Source: Bradyrhizobium sp. SSBR45G (lineage in GTDB: Bacteria > Pseudomonadota > Alphaproteobacteria > Rhizobiales > Xanthobacteraceae). Taken from it: a DNA stretch of 64,000 bases. The translations under genes were made by a program, and so were the position numbers. The DNA lies in the NCBI RefSeq assembly GCF_030159255.1, contig NZ_BSCT01000039.1, positions 1 to 64,000 of the forward strand, read 5' to 3'. Positions within the stretch are counted from its first letter, which is position 1. Each line of letters begins with the position of its first letter. Shown in pieces: positions 1-9,050 of this stretch. The notes below the pieces were generated by a model that was given only the letters and a program-made list of their open reading frames with translations, was not told where the DNA came from and did no database searches.

Positions 1-50
1 ACCGCCAGTTGAGCCTCAGTATATGTTAAAAGCCTCAACCGGACAGCCGT

Positions 51-72
51 GGGACAAGCCCGGCCATGACGA
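51..72. repeat. Solitary arm of an intergenic inverted repeat
   Basis: This 22-base stretch is identical to 19497-19518, which is the right arm of a complete inverted repeat there. No matching left arm is visible between the window edge and this point, so it is either a half element or its partner lies outside. The rest of 1-177 shows no gene I can support. Confidence 0.6.
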
Positions 73-177
73 GTGCGCGGAAACCCTGTGTTTCGTCTCG
101 GCCTGCTTGCAATCCTGGTCCGGTCTTCCAGTTGAGAGCCAGAGGCCGTAAGACGGCGCGACGCAACGGAATGAGAC

Positions 178-1230
178 ATGACTTCAGCAATCGAATTCGG
201 CCTGGACACGTTCGGCGACGTCACCCGTGGCGCCGACGGCGCGATGGCCGCGCATGCCCAGGTGATCCGCGACGTGGTCGAGGAGGGCGTGCTGGCCGAC
301 CAGCTCGGGCTCGACTTCATCGGGCTCGGCGAGCACCATCGCGGCGATTTCGCGATCTCCGCGCCTGAGGTGGCGCTGGCGGCGATCGCGGCGCGCACCA
401 CAACGATCAAGCTGGGCTCGGCGGTGACGGTGCTGAGCTCGGATGATCCGATCCGCGTGTTCCAGCGGTTTTCGACGCTCGATGCGGTCTCCAACGGCCG
501 CGCCGAGGTGATCCTCGGCCGCGGCTCGTTCACCGAATCCTTTCCGCTGTTCGGCTTCGACCTCGGCGATTACGAGAAACTGTTCGAGGAGAAGCTCGAT
601 CTGTTCACGAGCCTGCTGCCGCAGCAGCCGCTCACCTGGCAGGGCCATCTGCGCCCGCCGCTGCGCGAGCAGCTGGTCTATCCGCCGGTCGAGCACGGCC
701 GGCTGAGGGCTTGGATCGGCGTCGGCGGCAGCCCCGAGTCTGTCGTGCGCGCGGCGCATTACGAGCTGCCCCTGATGCTTGCGATCATCGGCGGCGATCC
801 GACGCGGTTTGCGCCCTATGTCGAGCTCTATCATCGCGCGCTGAAACAGTTCGGCCGCGAAGCGAAGCCGATCGGCGTGCATTCGCCGGGCTACATCGCC
901 GATACCGACACGCAGGCGCGGGAGGAGCTGTGGCCCGACTACAAGACCATGCGCGATCGCATCGGCCGCGAACGCGGCTGGCCGCCGATGGGCCGCGACG
1001 AGTTCGTCCAGGAGGCCGACCACGGCTCGCTCTATGTCGGCTCGCCCGAGACCGTGGCACAGAAGATCGCGGCGACGATCAGGGCGCTCGGCCTGTCGCG
1101 CTTCCAGCTCAAGTACTCGGCCGGCCCCCTGCCCCACGCCAAGCTGATGCGCAGCATCGAGCTGTATGGCAAGATGGTGGTGCCGCGGGTGCGGGAGTTG
1201 CTGGCGCAAACGTTGGCGCCAGTGTCCTGA
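178..1230 (+). CDS. LLM class flavin-dependent oxidoreductase (luciferase-like monooxygenase)
   Basis: A 350-residue protein of the bacterial luciferase-like monooxygenase superfamily, cytoplasmic TIM-barrel enzymes that use reduced FMN or F420. The N-terminus fits the family: a DTFGD strand, then GLGEHH near residue 43, where the His pair lines the flavin site. A LGSAVTVLSSDDP segment follows, and later ILGRGSFTESFPLFG. The C-terminus has the usual GSPETVAQKI segment. The ATG lies in the only long frame and the upstream sequence gives only a weak ribosome binding site (ACGGA). It is convergent with the TPR gene, with an inverted repeat between them. The substrate cannot be read from sequence. 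The family call is secure. Confidence 0.9.
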   Translation: MTSAIEFGLDTFGDVTRGADGAMAAHAQVIRDVVEEGVLADQLGLDFIGLGEHHRGDFAISAPEVALAAIAARTTTIKLGSAVTVLSSDDPIRVFQRFSTLDAVSNGRAEVILGRGSFTESFPLFGFDLGDYEKLFEEKLDLFTSLLPQQPLTWQGHLRPPLREQLVYPPVEHGRLRAWIGVGGSPESVVRAAHYELPLMLAIIGGDPTRFAPYVELYHRALKQFGREAKPIGVHSPGYIADTDTQAREELWPDYKTMRDRIGRERGWPPMGRDEFVQEADHGSLYVGSPETVAQKIAATIRALGLSRFQLKYSAGPLPHAKLMRSIELYGKMVVPRVRELLAQTLAPVS

Positions 1231-1263
1231 TCGACGGAGCCATCGCTCGCGCGACACTCACTG

Positions 1264-1391
1264 CTGTCGTCCCGGCCTCCGCGCCGGGACCCATAACCAC
1301 CGAACCAAGATTTGCGAAGGCTGGTCGCTCCAGCTTGCGCGAAAACTTCCGCCGCGGAGTATGGGTCCCGGGTCTACGCCCGGGACGACAG
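1264..1391. repeat. Long intergenic inverted repeat, GTCGTCCCGG family
   Basis: The left arm begins CTGTCGTCCCGG and the right arm ends CCGGGACGACAG, a perfect complement. Inner parts such as GGGACCCATA and TATGGGTCCC also pair. It fills the gap between two convergent genes and resembles the element at 50091-50212. RNA made in either direction would fold into a long hairpin, so it may act as a bidirectional transcription end. That role is inferred. Confidence 0.8.
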
Positions 1392-1412
1392 CGGAGGTGG
1401 ACAGAGCATCGC

Positions 1413-3524
1413 TTACAAAGCAGACGCGCCTGGCAACAGCAGCCGCCTCTCCCCCGCCGCCACTCGCGCCAGCTCCGCCGCGGCCCATGCCAGCACGCCG
1501 TCCCACGCCATCGGACGCTCCTGCCGGAACAGCCGCATGGTCGGGTACCACGGGGTGTCCTCGCGGTCACGCAGCCAGCGCCAATCCAGCGCGTAGGGCA
1601 AGAGCACCCAGACCGGGCGGCCGAGTGCGCCGGCGAGATGCGCCACTGACGTATCGACGGAAATGACGAGATCGAGCGCGGCGACGGCGGCGGCGGTCTC
1701 GGCGAAATCCTTCAGCAGCGGCGCGAGGTCGATGACATCTGGACCGAGATCCAGCAGCGCAGGCGCATCGTCCGGGCGCGGCTCCTTCTGCAGGGCGTAG
1801 AGCTGCACGCCCGACATCACCAGCCGCGGCAGCACGTCCCTAGCGGCGAGCGAGCGCTGGCGATCGCCCTTGTGCCTGGGATTGCCGGCCCAGACCACGC
1901 CGACCTTGAGCTGCGGCGCGCGGCCGAGCACGTTGCGCCACGCCGCGGTCTTGATGGGATCAGCAGCGAGATAAGGCACCTCGGCCGGGATCGTCTCCAA
2001 CGTCGTGCCGAAGACGTGCGGCAGGTCCAACAGCGGCAGTTGCAGGTCGAATGGCGGCAGCGGCTCGCCGCGCGCCACCACCATCACCCCCTCCATGCCC
2101 CGCAGCAGCGGCGCGAGCGCCGGCTGCACCTGCAGCACGATCGCGCCACCCATCAGGCGCACACGCGCGATATAGCGCACGAATTGCAGCGCATCGCCGA
2201 TGCCATATTCGGCGAACAGCAGCAGCGTGCGGCCGTCGAGCGGCTCGCCCTGCCAGTCCGGCACATCGAAGCGCGGCATGCCCGCGGAGAGCTCCGGACA
2301 ATCGCGGCCGCAACGGTGCCCGTCGAAGCCGCGCGCGAGGTCGCCGCACAGCAGCAGCACATGGGCGTGATTGTAGCGGATGAGCGCGTCGTCGGGGGCC
2401 AGCGCGACGGCCTGGTGCGAGGCCGCCAGCGCGGCGTCGATGTCGCCGACCTGGCGCAGCGCGACCGCGAGATTGGCGTAGCCCTTGGCGTAGGCCGGAT
2501 CGGCCGCGATGCTGCGGCGATGCGCCGCGACGGCCTCGTCGATCTCGCCGCGCCGCTCAAGGATGATGCCGAGGTTGGTCTGCGCCGGGGCATGATCGGG
2601 CTGCAGCGCCAGCGCATGCTCGCAGGCGGCCATGGCCGCGTCGAGCTGGCCGGTGCCGCACAGGCAGGCGCCGAGATTGCTGAGCACGACGACGTCGGTC
2701 GGATCGAGCAGCGCCGCACGGCGATAGGCCTCGATCGCCTCGGCGGGGCGTCCCGCCTCGTGCAGCGCATGACCGAGCTGCCGCGCCGCCGCGGCGTCCT
2801 CGGGCGCGAGGTCGCAGGCGCGGCGGTAGTGGATCGCAGCGTCATGGAAGGCGCGCTGCCGGCAGAGCACATCGCCGAGCCTGACATGGAGGCCGGCATC
2901 GGCGGGATGCGCGGCGAGCGCGTGCAGATAGGCCGGCACGGCCTCGTCGTGCTTGCCCTGGTCGGCGAGCACATGCGCGAGCGCCCGCCAGCCGTCGGGA
3001 TGGGACGGATCGCGCGCGAGCAGCCCGCGATAGGCGGCCTCGGCCGCGGCGAGGTCGCCCTGATGGACCAAGACCAGCGCGAGGTTCCAGCTGATCCGCG
3101 TCAGCGCCGGATCGAGCGCGAGCGCATGGCGATAGGCGGCCTCGGCCTCGGCGAAGCGCGACAGCTCCAGCAGCGCGCTGCCGAGCTTGCCGTGGATCGC
3201 CGCATCGTGCGGCCGCAAGGCTGCGGCGCGCGCGAAGGCATCGGCCGCACCGTCGTGCTCCCCCTTCACCGCCAGCGCGTCGCCGAGCGTCACATAGGCC
3301 GGCGCATGGTTGGGATCGCGCGCGAACACCCGTGCCAGCAGCGCGGCCCCCTCCGCCATGCGGCCATCGGCGAAGGCAAGGCTCGCCGACAGATGCAGCG
3401 CCGGGAGATGATCGGGCACGACGTCGAGAATGTCGCTGCACAGCGCCTTCGCCGGGCCGGCGCGGCCGGCATTGTAATGATCAGCGGCCTCGATCAGCAG
3501 CCGGTCGACAGCAGCAGCCGCCAT
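1413..3524 (-). CDS. TPR-repeat protein with C-terminal glycosyltransferase-9-like domain
   Basis: A 703-residue protein with about eleven tetratricopeptide repeats in roughly residues 5-390, recognisable by repeated A-x-x-x-Y-x-x-A-L-x-L-x-P patterns. A GT-B-like domain occupies about 420-680: FAEYGIGDALQFVRYI, later VGVVWAGNP, and DLVISVDTSVAHLAGALG. This layout is the common 'tetratricopeptide repeat protein with GT9/OGT-like domain' of Bradyrhizobium. The last motif matches the sugar-nucleotide site of ADP-heptose:LPS heptosyltransferases (GT9). A role in cell-surface glycosylation is inferred; no acceptor is evident. The ATG is preceded by GGGGA. There is no signal peptide, so it should be cytoplasmic or membrane-peripheral. 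Confidence 0.85.
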   Translation of the reverse strand: MAAAAVDRLLIEAADHYNAGRAGPAKALCSDILDVVPDHLPALHLSASLAFADGRMAEGAALLARVFARDPNHAPAYVTLGDALAVKGEHDGAADAFARAAALRPHDAAIHGKLGSALLELSRFAEAEAAYRHALALDPALTRISWNLALVLVHQGDLAAAEAAYRGLLARDPSHPDGWRALAHVLADQGKHDEAVPAYLHALAAHPADAGLHVRLGDVLCRQRAFHDAAIHYRRACDLAPEDAAAARQLGHALHEAGRPAEAIEAYRRAALLDPTDVVVLSNLGACLCGTGQLDAAMAACEHALALQPDHAPAQTNLGIILERRGEIDEAVAAHRRSIAADPAYAKGYANLAVALRQVGDIDAALAASHQAVALAPDDALIRYNHAHVLLLCGDLARGFDGHRCGRDCPELSAGMPRFDVPDWQGEPLDGRTLLLFAEYGIGDALQFVRYIARVRLMGGAIVLQVQPALAPLLRGMEGVMVVARGEPLPPFDLQLPLLDLPHVFGTTLETIPAEVPYLAADPIKTAAWRNVLGRAPQLKVGVVWAGNPRHKGDRQRSLAARDVLPRLVMSGVQLYALQKEPRPDDAPALLDLGPDVIDLAPLLKDFAETAAAVAALDLVISVDTSVAHLAGALGRPVWVLLPYALDWRWLRDREDTPWYPTMRLFRQERPMAWDGVLAWAAAELARVAAGERRLLLPGASAL

Positions 3525-3843
3525 GATGTCCCCACGTCTTCTACTCAGATGTCCTGAACCCGGATGCTTGCACTCGGATCAAGGCTTGAACGCATGGCGT
3601 GACTATTTCAGGCGAGATCGCGCCCGCGGATTCAAGCGCGAACCAGCGACGCATCGCGCGCAAGACGACTGCAACCCAAGCCATCAGTACGGCTCGATTG
3701 CATCAAATTGTTGGCGAAACTCGCGCGGCACGACGCGGCGCGATCGGCGCGTCACCTCAAGCTGTGTGTCTTTCCGACGACAGGGCGCACAGAAGGTGCC
3801 GGCTTCATGATTTGTTAAGAACCTGAAACAATCGGGCAATAAT
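3525..3843. other. Intergenic region without a supported gene
   Basis: Divergent region between the TPR gene and the autotransporter gene. Several short open frames exist on both strands, but none has family features or a convincing ribosome binding site. It presumably holds both promoters; I could not pick a clear -35/-10 pair. The sequence from 3811 (ATTTGTTAAGAACC) is AT-richer than its surroundings and could be the autotransporter promoter. Confidence 0.4.
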
Positions 3844-3913
3844 GGGACCGGCGGGGACGATGATCGTCCACCGCCGGTGCACGGCTGTCCCCGCCGGCCC
3901 CACAGGGGTCCGG
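3844..3913 (+). promoter_or_regulatory. Leader with two mutually exclusive hairpins ahead of the autotransporter gene
   Basis: The segment 3844-3858 pairs with 3887-3901 in 14 of 15 positions (GGGGAC against GTCCCC at the core). The same right arm can pair instead with 3905-3913: CCGGCCCC, loop ACA, then GGGG and CCGG with one bulged T. The two stems compete for 3894-3901. The structure ends about 30 bases before the start codon. This layout resembles an attenuator or translational switch, but function is inferred from base pairing only. Confidence 0.4.
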
Positions 3914-3945
3914 CATCACTGCTCGTTGTGTGGGGGCACTCGTCG

Positions 3946-6900
3946 ATGTCGTCGTCTGCGTATCTGAAGTTCTGGAAATATACCGCGCTGGGCTCCGCGC
4001 TGCTGCCCTTCGCCGCCAGGGCCGGCGACATTCCCACCAGCCCGCCGGTGAACTTCACCAATTCGAGCACGGCCACCGTCGGCTCGACCATGGTCAACGT
4101 GGTCGATTCCTATGCCAACCTGATGCTGAACGACCCGGCGCTGACCAACGGCACCGGCGTCATGGAGCAGAACCTCGCGACCGTGATCCGCATGACCAAG
4201 GCGCGGACCGCGGCGCAGACGCTGGAGGCGATCCACGACGACCGCACCAACCAGCAATACAGCGTGCTGAACGGCCTCGGCGTGCTCACCGGCTATTTCA
4301 TGACCGGCACCGGCGCCTCGGCCAGCGGCACCACGCCGAACAGCCTGACGCCCACCACCTACGCGCCGTACACGCTGCAGAACTTCCAGTCCAACATCAA
4401 CTATCTGAACGGCGCGAGCTGGGGCGCGACGACGTTCGGCAATGGCAGCGCGACGCCGCTCGCCGCGGCCGTCAACTTCGTCAACAACACCGTCCGCGCC
4501 AACTCCTCGACCGAGCCGACCAAGCGCACCTTCGAGCGCTACATGGGCTCGACCGCGCCGGTGACCAATCCGGCCGCGTATGGCGCCTCAGTGAACCAGA
4601 CCACGGTCAGCCCGCTCGCCGCCGCCTTCGGCAACTACAACGCCACCACCAAGACCGGACTGACCACGGCCGACACCGCCAACATCGTGGTTCCCTCCTA
4701 TTACGGCAATCTCACCATCCCCGCGGTCTATGGCAACGCCACCAACTGGGTGCGCGGCTTCACCGTGACCCAGGCGATGATCGACGCCCAGAACACCGCG
4801 AACGGCACCAGCCTCACCTATCTGACCGTGCCGAATGTCGGCACCATCGTGAACGGCGTGCTGCAGCCGACGCAGTTCGCGATCGGCGACTACGTGCCCG
4901 GCATCGGCGCGGCCTCGCGGCCGTACCGGCTGTCGACCGACGTCAACGTGCCGACGCCGCTGCTCCAGATCATCAACAGCACCAATCCTTACGCGGATGG
5001 CGGCTTCATCAGCGGCCACACCAATTCCGGCTATACGCAGGCGCTCGGGCTCGCCTTCCTGGTGCCGCAGGAATATCAGAGCCTGCTGGCGCGCGCCGCC
5101 GACCTCGGCAACAACCGCATCCTCGCCGGCATGCATTCGCCGCTCGACGTGATCGGCGGCCGCGTGTTCGCCACCGCGATCGCGGCGACCAACATCTACA
5201 ATGCGCTGTACGATTCCAACGGCAACCGGGTCGACTGGACCAATCCCGCCAACACTTCTGCCTACGCGGTCTACCAGGCCTACACCCAGACGCAGTCCTA
5301 TCTGTCGCAATCCTGCGGCACCGTCAGCGTCCAGGCCTGCATCCTCCAGGCCCAAGGCGGCGCGGCGACGATCGCTGCAGCCTCGAAGGACGTCAATCTC
5401 TCGAGCACCGATCCGACGAGCTACACCTACCGCATGACCTACGGCATGCAGCTCGCCGGCGTCAGCACGACGCTGCCGGAGAACGTGCCGGTGCAGGCGC
5501 AGGTGCTGCTGCTGACGCGCTTCCCCTATCTCAGCGACGCGCAGCGCACCGAGATCCTGAGGACGACGGCGCTGCCGTCCGGCTACGCGCTGCTCGACGG
5601 CAACAGCTGGGACGGCTGGGGCCGCATCAACCTCTACCAGGCCGCCTATGGCTATGGCGCGTTCAACAGCGCGGTCGCGGTGACGATGGATGCCGCGCAG
5701 GGCGGCTACAATGCGTTCGACATCTGGAGCAACGACATCTCCGGCACGGGCTCGCTGACCAAGAGCGGCTCGGGCACGCTCGTGCTCGCCGGCAACAACA
5801 GCTACAGCGGCGGCACCACGGTCAATGGCGGCGAGCTGGTGGTCGCGGCGGGTGCTACAGTTACGAGCCCCATCAGCGTCAGCGCCGGCGCGACCCTGAG
5901 CGGTCTCGGCACGCTCGGCAATGTCAGCGTCGCCGGCACGCTCGCGCCGGGCTATCAGGCGGTGACGGGCCTCACCGGCCAGGCCGGCAAGCTCACCGTG
6001 CTCGGCAGCCTCGCCTTCACCAGCGGCGCCACCTACGCGCTGCAGTTCACGCCCGGCAGCTTCAGCACCACGGCGGTGTCCGGCACGGCGACGCTGGCGG
6101 GCCAGGTGACGGCGAGTTTTGCCAGCGGCCTCTATGCCGCCGGCAGCAAGGTGGCGATCGTCTCGACCGGCGGCGGGGTGAGCGGCCAGTTCTCCGGCTT
6201 GAGCTATACGACGACGGGCATCACCAACGTCACGCCGACGCTGAGCTATGACGGCCAGAACGCCTATCTGATGCTGAAGCAGGCGGCGCTGCCGTCGCTG
6301 CCGATCACGGGCGTCAGCGGCAACGGCCGGCAGATCTACGACGTGCTGAGCAATGCCGTGAACAAGGGCGGCACTCTGCCGTTACAGTTGCAGTCGATCT
6401 ATTTTCAGACCGCCGCCGGCGTCGGCGCGACGTTCAACCAGCTCGCCAGCCAGACCGCGCCGGTCGTGACGCAGAGCGTCGGCCAGAGCATGACCGGCTT
6501 CCTCACCACCGTGCTCGACTTCAGCGGCAGCGGCCGCGCCGGCGCCGGATCGGCCAATGGCAATTCACCGATGATGGCCCACGCCGAAGCGAGCGACGGC
6601 CCGAGCGCGAAGGCGGCGAGGATCTTCGCCAAGGCGATGCCGGCCGAGCCGAACTGGGCTGTGTGGGGCTCGGCATTCGGCGGCGGCGGCCGCATCGGCG
6701 GCGACGTCGCCGCCGGCAGCCAGGACGTCTCGTCGCGGATCTACGGCCTCGCCACCGGCGCCGACTATCGGCTGGCACCGGACCTGACGCTCGGCTTCGC
6801 GCTCTCGGGCGGCCAGACCAGCTTCACTGTCGCGCAGGGCGGCGGATATGGCAGCTCGGACTTCGTCCAGGCGGCGGCCTATGCGACGAAGCGCTTCGGC

Positions 6901-7482
6901 CAGGCCTATGTGTCCGGCAGCCTCGCCGCCGGCGCACATGTCATGTCGACGACGCGCAGCCTGACCGCCGCTGCCGTCGAGACGCTGCGGGCGAGCTACA
7001 CGGCGCCGACCTTGGCTGCGCGGGCCGAGACCGGCTATCGCTTCGATCTCGGCTGGAGCAGCCTGACGCCCTACGCCGCGCTGCAGGTGCAGCAGGTGTG
7101 GAGCCCGTCCTACACCGAGACCAGCTCGCTCGGCGCCGGCGGCTCCGCGCTGACCTTCGCCGCGCGCGACGCGACGCTGCCGCGCACCGAGCTCGGCGTC
7201 TGGGCCGACCGCCGGCTGTCCGACAGCTTCCTCGTCCGCGGCCGGGCCGCCTGGGCCCACGACACCAATCGTGACGCCACGGTGAGCGCGACGTTCCAGA
7301 CCCTGCCCGGCGCCAGCTTCGTCACGACCGGCGCGCGGATCGCGGCGGACTCGGCGCTGCTGTCCGGCGTCGCCGAGGTCGCGCTGACCTCGCATCTGAC
7401 GCTGTCCGGCCAGGTCGACGGCCAGTTCGCGCCCTCCGCCACGTCCTGGGCCGGAACCGGCCGGATCAAATACCAATGGTGA
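3946..7482 (+). CDS. Autotransporter with PAP2/class A acid phosphatase-like passenger
   Basis: An 1178-residue type V secretion protein. I start at the ATG giving MSSSAYLKFW, followed by a signal-peptide-like segment ending AARA. An in-frame ATG 69 bases upstream lies inside the leader hairpin and adds a non-signal-like tail. The passenger carries the phosphatase signature: RP at 325-326, SGH at 356-358, and R391-x5-H397-x3-D401, the order of the PAP2/class A acid phosphatase family. A PATR-type autotransporter beta-strand repeat (SGSGTLVLAGNNSYSGGTTV) follows near 605-640. From about 885 to the end is an autotransporter beta barrel ending in Trp. The likely product is a surface or released phosphatase helping to get phosphate from organic esters. 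Substrate and cleavage are not shown by sequence. Confidence 0.9.
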   Translation: MSSSAYLKFWKYTALGSALLPFAARAGDIPTSPPVNFTNSSTATVGSTMVNVVDSYANLMLNDPALTNGTGVMEQNLATVIRMTKARTAAQTLEAIHDDRTNQQYSVLNGLGVLTGYFMTGTGASASGTTPNSLTPTTYAPYTLQNFQSNINYLNGASWGATTFGNGSATPLAAAVNFVNNTVRANSSTEPTKRTFERYMGSTAPVTNPAAYGASVNQTTVSPLAAAFGNYNATTKTGLTTADTANIVVPSYYGNLTIPAVYGNATNWVRGFTVTQAMIDAQNTANGTSLTYLTVPNVGTIVNGVLQPTQFAIGDYVPGIGAASRPYRLSTDVNVPTPLLQIINSTNPYADGGFISGHTNSGYTQALGLAFLVPQEYQSLLARAADLGNNRILAGMHSPLDVIGGRVFATAIAATNIYNALYDSNGNRVDWTNPANTSAYAVYQAYTQTQSYLSQSCGTVSVQACILQAQGGAATIAAASKDVNLSSTDPTSYTYRMTYGMQLAGVSTTLPENVPVQAQVLLLTRFPYLSDAQRTEILRTTALPSGYALLDGNSWDGWGRINLYQAAYGYGAFNSAVAVTMDAAQGGYNAFDIWSNDISGTGSLTKSGSGTLVLAGNNSYSGGTTVNGGELVVAAGATVTSPISVSAGATLSGLGTLGNVSVAGTLAPGYQAVTGLTGQAGKLTVLGSLAFTSGATYALQFTPGSFSTTAVSGTATLAGQVTASFASGLYAAGSKVAIVSTGGGVSGQFSGLSYTTTGITNVTPTLSYDGQNAYLMLKQAALPSLPITGVSGNGRQIYDVLSNAVNKGGTLPLQLQSIYFQTAAGVGATFNQLASQTAPVVTQSVGQSMTGFLTTVLDFSGSGRAGAGSANGNSPMMAHAEASDGPSAKAARIFAKAMPAEPNWAVWGSAFGGGGRIGGDVAAGSQDVSSRIYGLATGADYRLAPDLTLGFALSGGQTSFTVAQGGGYGSSDFVQAAAYATKRFGQAYVSGSLAAGAHVMSTTRSLTAAAVETLRASYTAPTLAARAETGYRFDLGWSSLTPYAALQVQQVWSPSYTETSSLGAGGSALTFAARDATLPRTELGVWADRRLSDSFLVRGRAAWAHDTNRDATVSATFQTLPGASFVTTGARIAADSALLSGVAEVALTSHLTLSGQVDGQFAPSATSWAGTGRIKYQW

Positions 7483-7654
7483 GGTGACAAGCCGCGTCCG
7501 TGAGGGCGCGGCTCAGGCCTCCGTCTCATCCAGGAAGGTTCGTCGAACGGGACGACGCGCTTCCCCCGATGCGCGAAAGCGAATCGAGACCGGGGGGACG
7601 TGCGTGCGATCATTCATCTGGATTGAGACTGCGCGCGCCCGAGGCGGCGGCAGA
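7483..7654. other. Spacer between autotransporter and tRNA-Arg
   Basis: Contains a GC-rich hairpin just after the autotransporter stop (AGCCGCG and CGCGGCT as arms) but no T-run, so it is a poor match to an intrinsic terminator. No gene is supported here. Confidence 0.4.
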
Positions 7655-7731
<77 letters not shown>

Positions 7732-8126
7732 GGAGCCTGCACCGGAGTGCATCTGCTTCGGGGGTCTCCATAGCAGACCCGGCCAGCGACCGGAAGCCTC
7801 TCCGATCATCGCCGGGATGGCGCGGATCGCCGTGGCACAACGCCGCGCGGCAGGTCCAGCGCGTCCGCCCTGCTGCGGGAACGTCCGCGCGCCGGGTGGT
7901 TGAGGGGTATGCGCCCGATCACACCCCCGTTGGGCGGGGGCGGTTTGACTATCCGGGAGGCAGCCAATGGTCTAAGAGAACGGCGCCGATGCGGAACCGG
8001 CCTCGGGATCGCCGTATTGGTCGTGCCTGAGCGCAGCTCGGACCGGGGACAGCCGTCCTGCGGCACGGGCCGCCAGGCCGCGCAGGCCTGCCCATCATTT
8101 TTCAGCCGAGGGAAACAATTAAGTCG
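7732..8126. other. Intergenic region, no gene supported
   Basis: About 395 bases between tRNA-Arg and the spermidine-synthase-like operon. Open frames here lack family signatures. It should contain the promoter of the downstream operon and, on the other strand, that of the tRNA. I see no clear operator or terminator. A purine-rich GAGGGAA sits 12 bases before the next start codon. Confidence 0.4.
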
Positions 8127-9050
8127 ATGCTCATCCGGTCGGTCATTTTCGGCGCGCTCGCGGGCTGCCTCGCCATCTCGTCCAGCCAGGCCCAGGACAC
8201 CCGCAATCTGCTGGAGTCCAAGGAGTCGCTCTACAACAACATCTATGTCTACGAGCAGGCGCCCTTCCGCAGCATGACCTTCGGTCACAACCGGCGCATC
8301 TATACCGAGAGCGTCTACAACACCCGCGACGAGCTCGATCTGCCGGTCGACTATACCCGCTTCATGACCACGAGCGTGATGTACGCCAAGGACGTCCGCT
8401 CGATCCTGGAGATCGGCTTCGGCGGCGGCCGCACCGCCTGGTACCTGCACCGCTCCCTGCCCCAGGTGCAGGTGACCTCGGTGGAGCTCGATCCGACCGT
8501 GCTGGAGCTCGCCAAGAAATATTTCGGCATCAAGGAGGAGCCGAACTTCCACGTCGCCAACCGCGACGGCCGGCTGTTCGTGCAGGAATCCAAGGATCGC
8601 TACGACATCATCCTGATCGACGCCTATCGCGGCCCGTTCGTGCCGTTCCATCTGCTGACCAAGGAATTCTACCAGTTGGTGAAGGATCATCTCGCCGAGG
8701 GCGGCGTGGTGGCGCAGAACGTCGAGCCGTCGACGATGCTGTTCGATGCTGCGGTCAAGACCATCCACAGCGTCTTCCCGCAGGTCGACTTCTACGAGGC
8801 TGGCGGCAACATCGTCATGGTCGCCTATCCCGGCGAGGAGCGGAAGCCCGAGGATCTCGCCGCCGTGGCGCAGGAGCGCGACAAGGCATACGGCTTTCGC
8901 TACAAGCTCGCCGACATGCTGGCGCAGCGCAAGCGCATCGACATCGACAGCGGCCAGGTGATCGACGCCAAGGCCAAGGTGCTGACCGACGACTTCGCCC
9001 CCGTCGAGGCGCTGAAGACGATCGAGCGCCACAACAGGAAGCTGCCGTGA
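8127..9050 (+). CDS. Spermidine synthase-like methyltransferase-fold protein with signal peptide
   Basis: A 307-residue protein related to the soluble part of 'fused MFS/spermidine synthase' proteins. SAM-type motif I (LEIGFGGGRT) is near residues 93-102, an acidic VELDPTVLELAKKYF motif II follows, then NRDGRLF and DIILIDAY, the order seen in polyamine aminopropyltransferases. The N-terminus (MLIRSVIFGALAG then SSQAQ) looks like a Sec signal peptide, which is odd for an enzyme whose SAM-derived substrate is cytoplasmic. The stop overlaps the next gene's GTG by four bases, so the two are translationally coupled. Polyamine activity is inferred; it may be another SAM-fold transferase. Confidence 0.8.
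   Translation: MLIRSVIFGALAGCLAISSSQAQDTRNLLESKESLYNNIYVYEQAPFRSMTFGHNRRIYTESVYNTRDELDLPVDYTRFMTTSVMYAKDVRSILEIGFGGGRTAWYLHRSLPQVQVTSVELDPTVLELAKKYFGIKEEPNFHVANRDGRLFVQESKDRYDIILIDAYRGPFVPFHLLTKEFYQLVKDHLAEGGVVAQNVEPSTMLFDAAVKTIHSVFPQVDFYEAGGNIVMVAYPGEERKPEDLAAVAQERDKAYGFRYKLADMLAQRKRIDIDSGQVIDAKAKVLTDDFAPVEALKTIERHNRKLP

Noticed and set aside
66..368. Open frame before and overlapping the first gene
   Set aside because: Arg-rich shadow in another frame; the luciferase-like gene at 178 is real.
1872..3557. 561-codon plus-strand frame
   Set aside because: Antisense to the TPR protein, with Arg/Gln/Ala-rich low-complexity translation and no family features.
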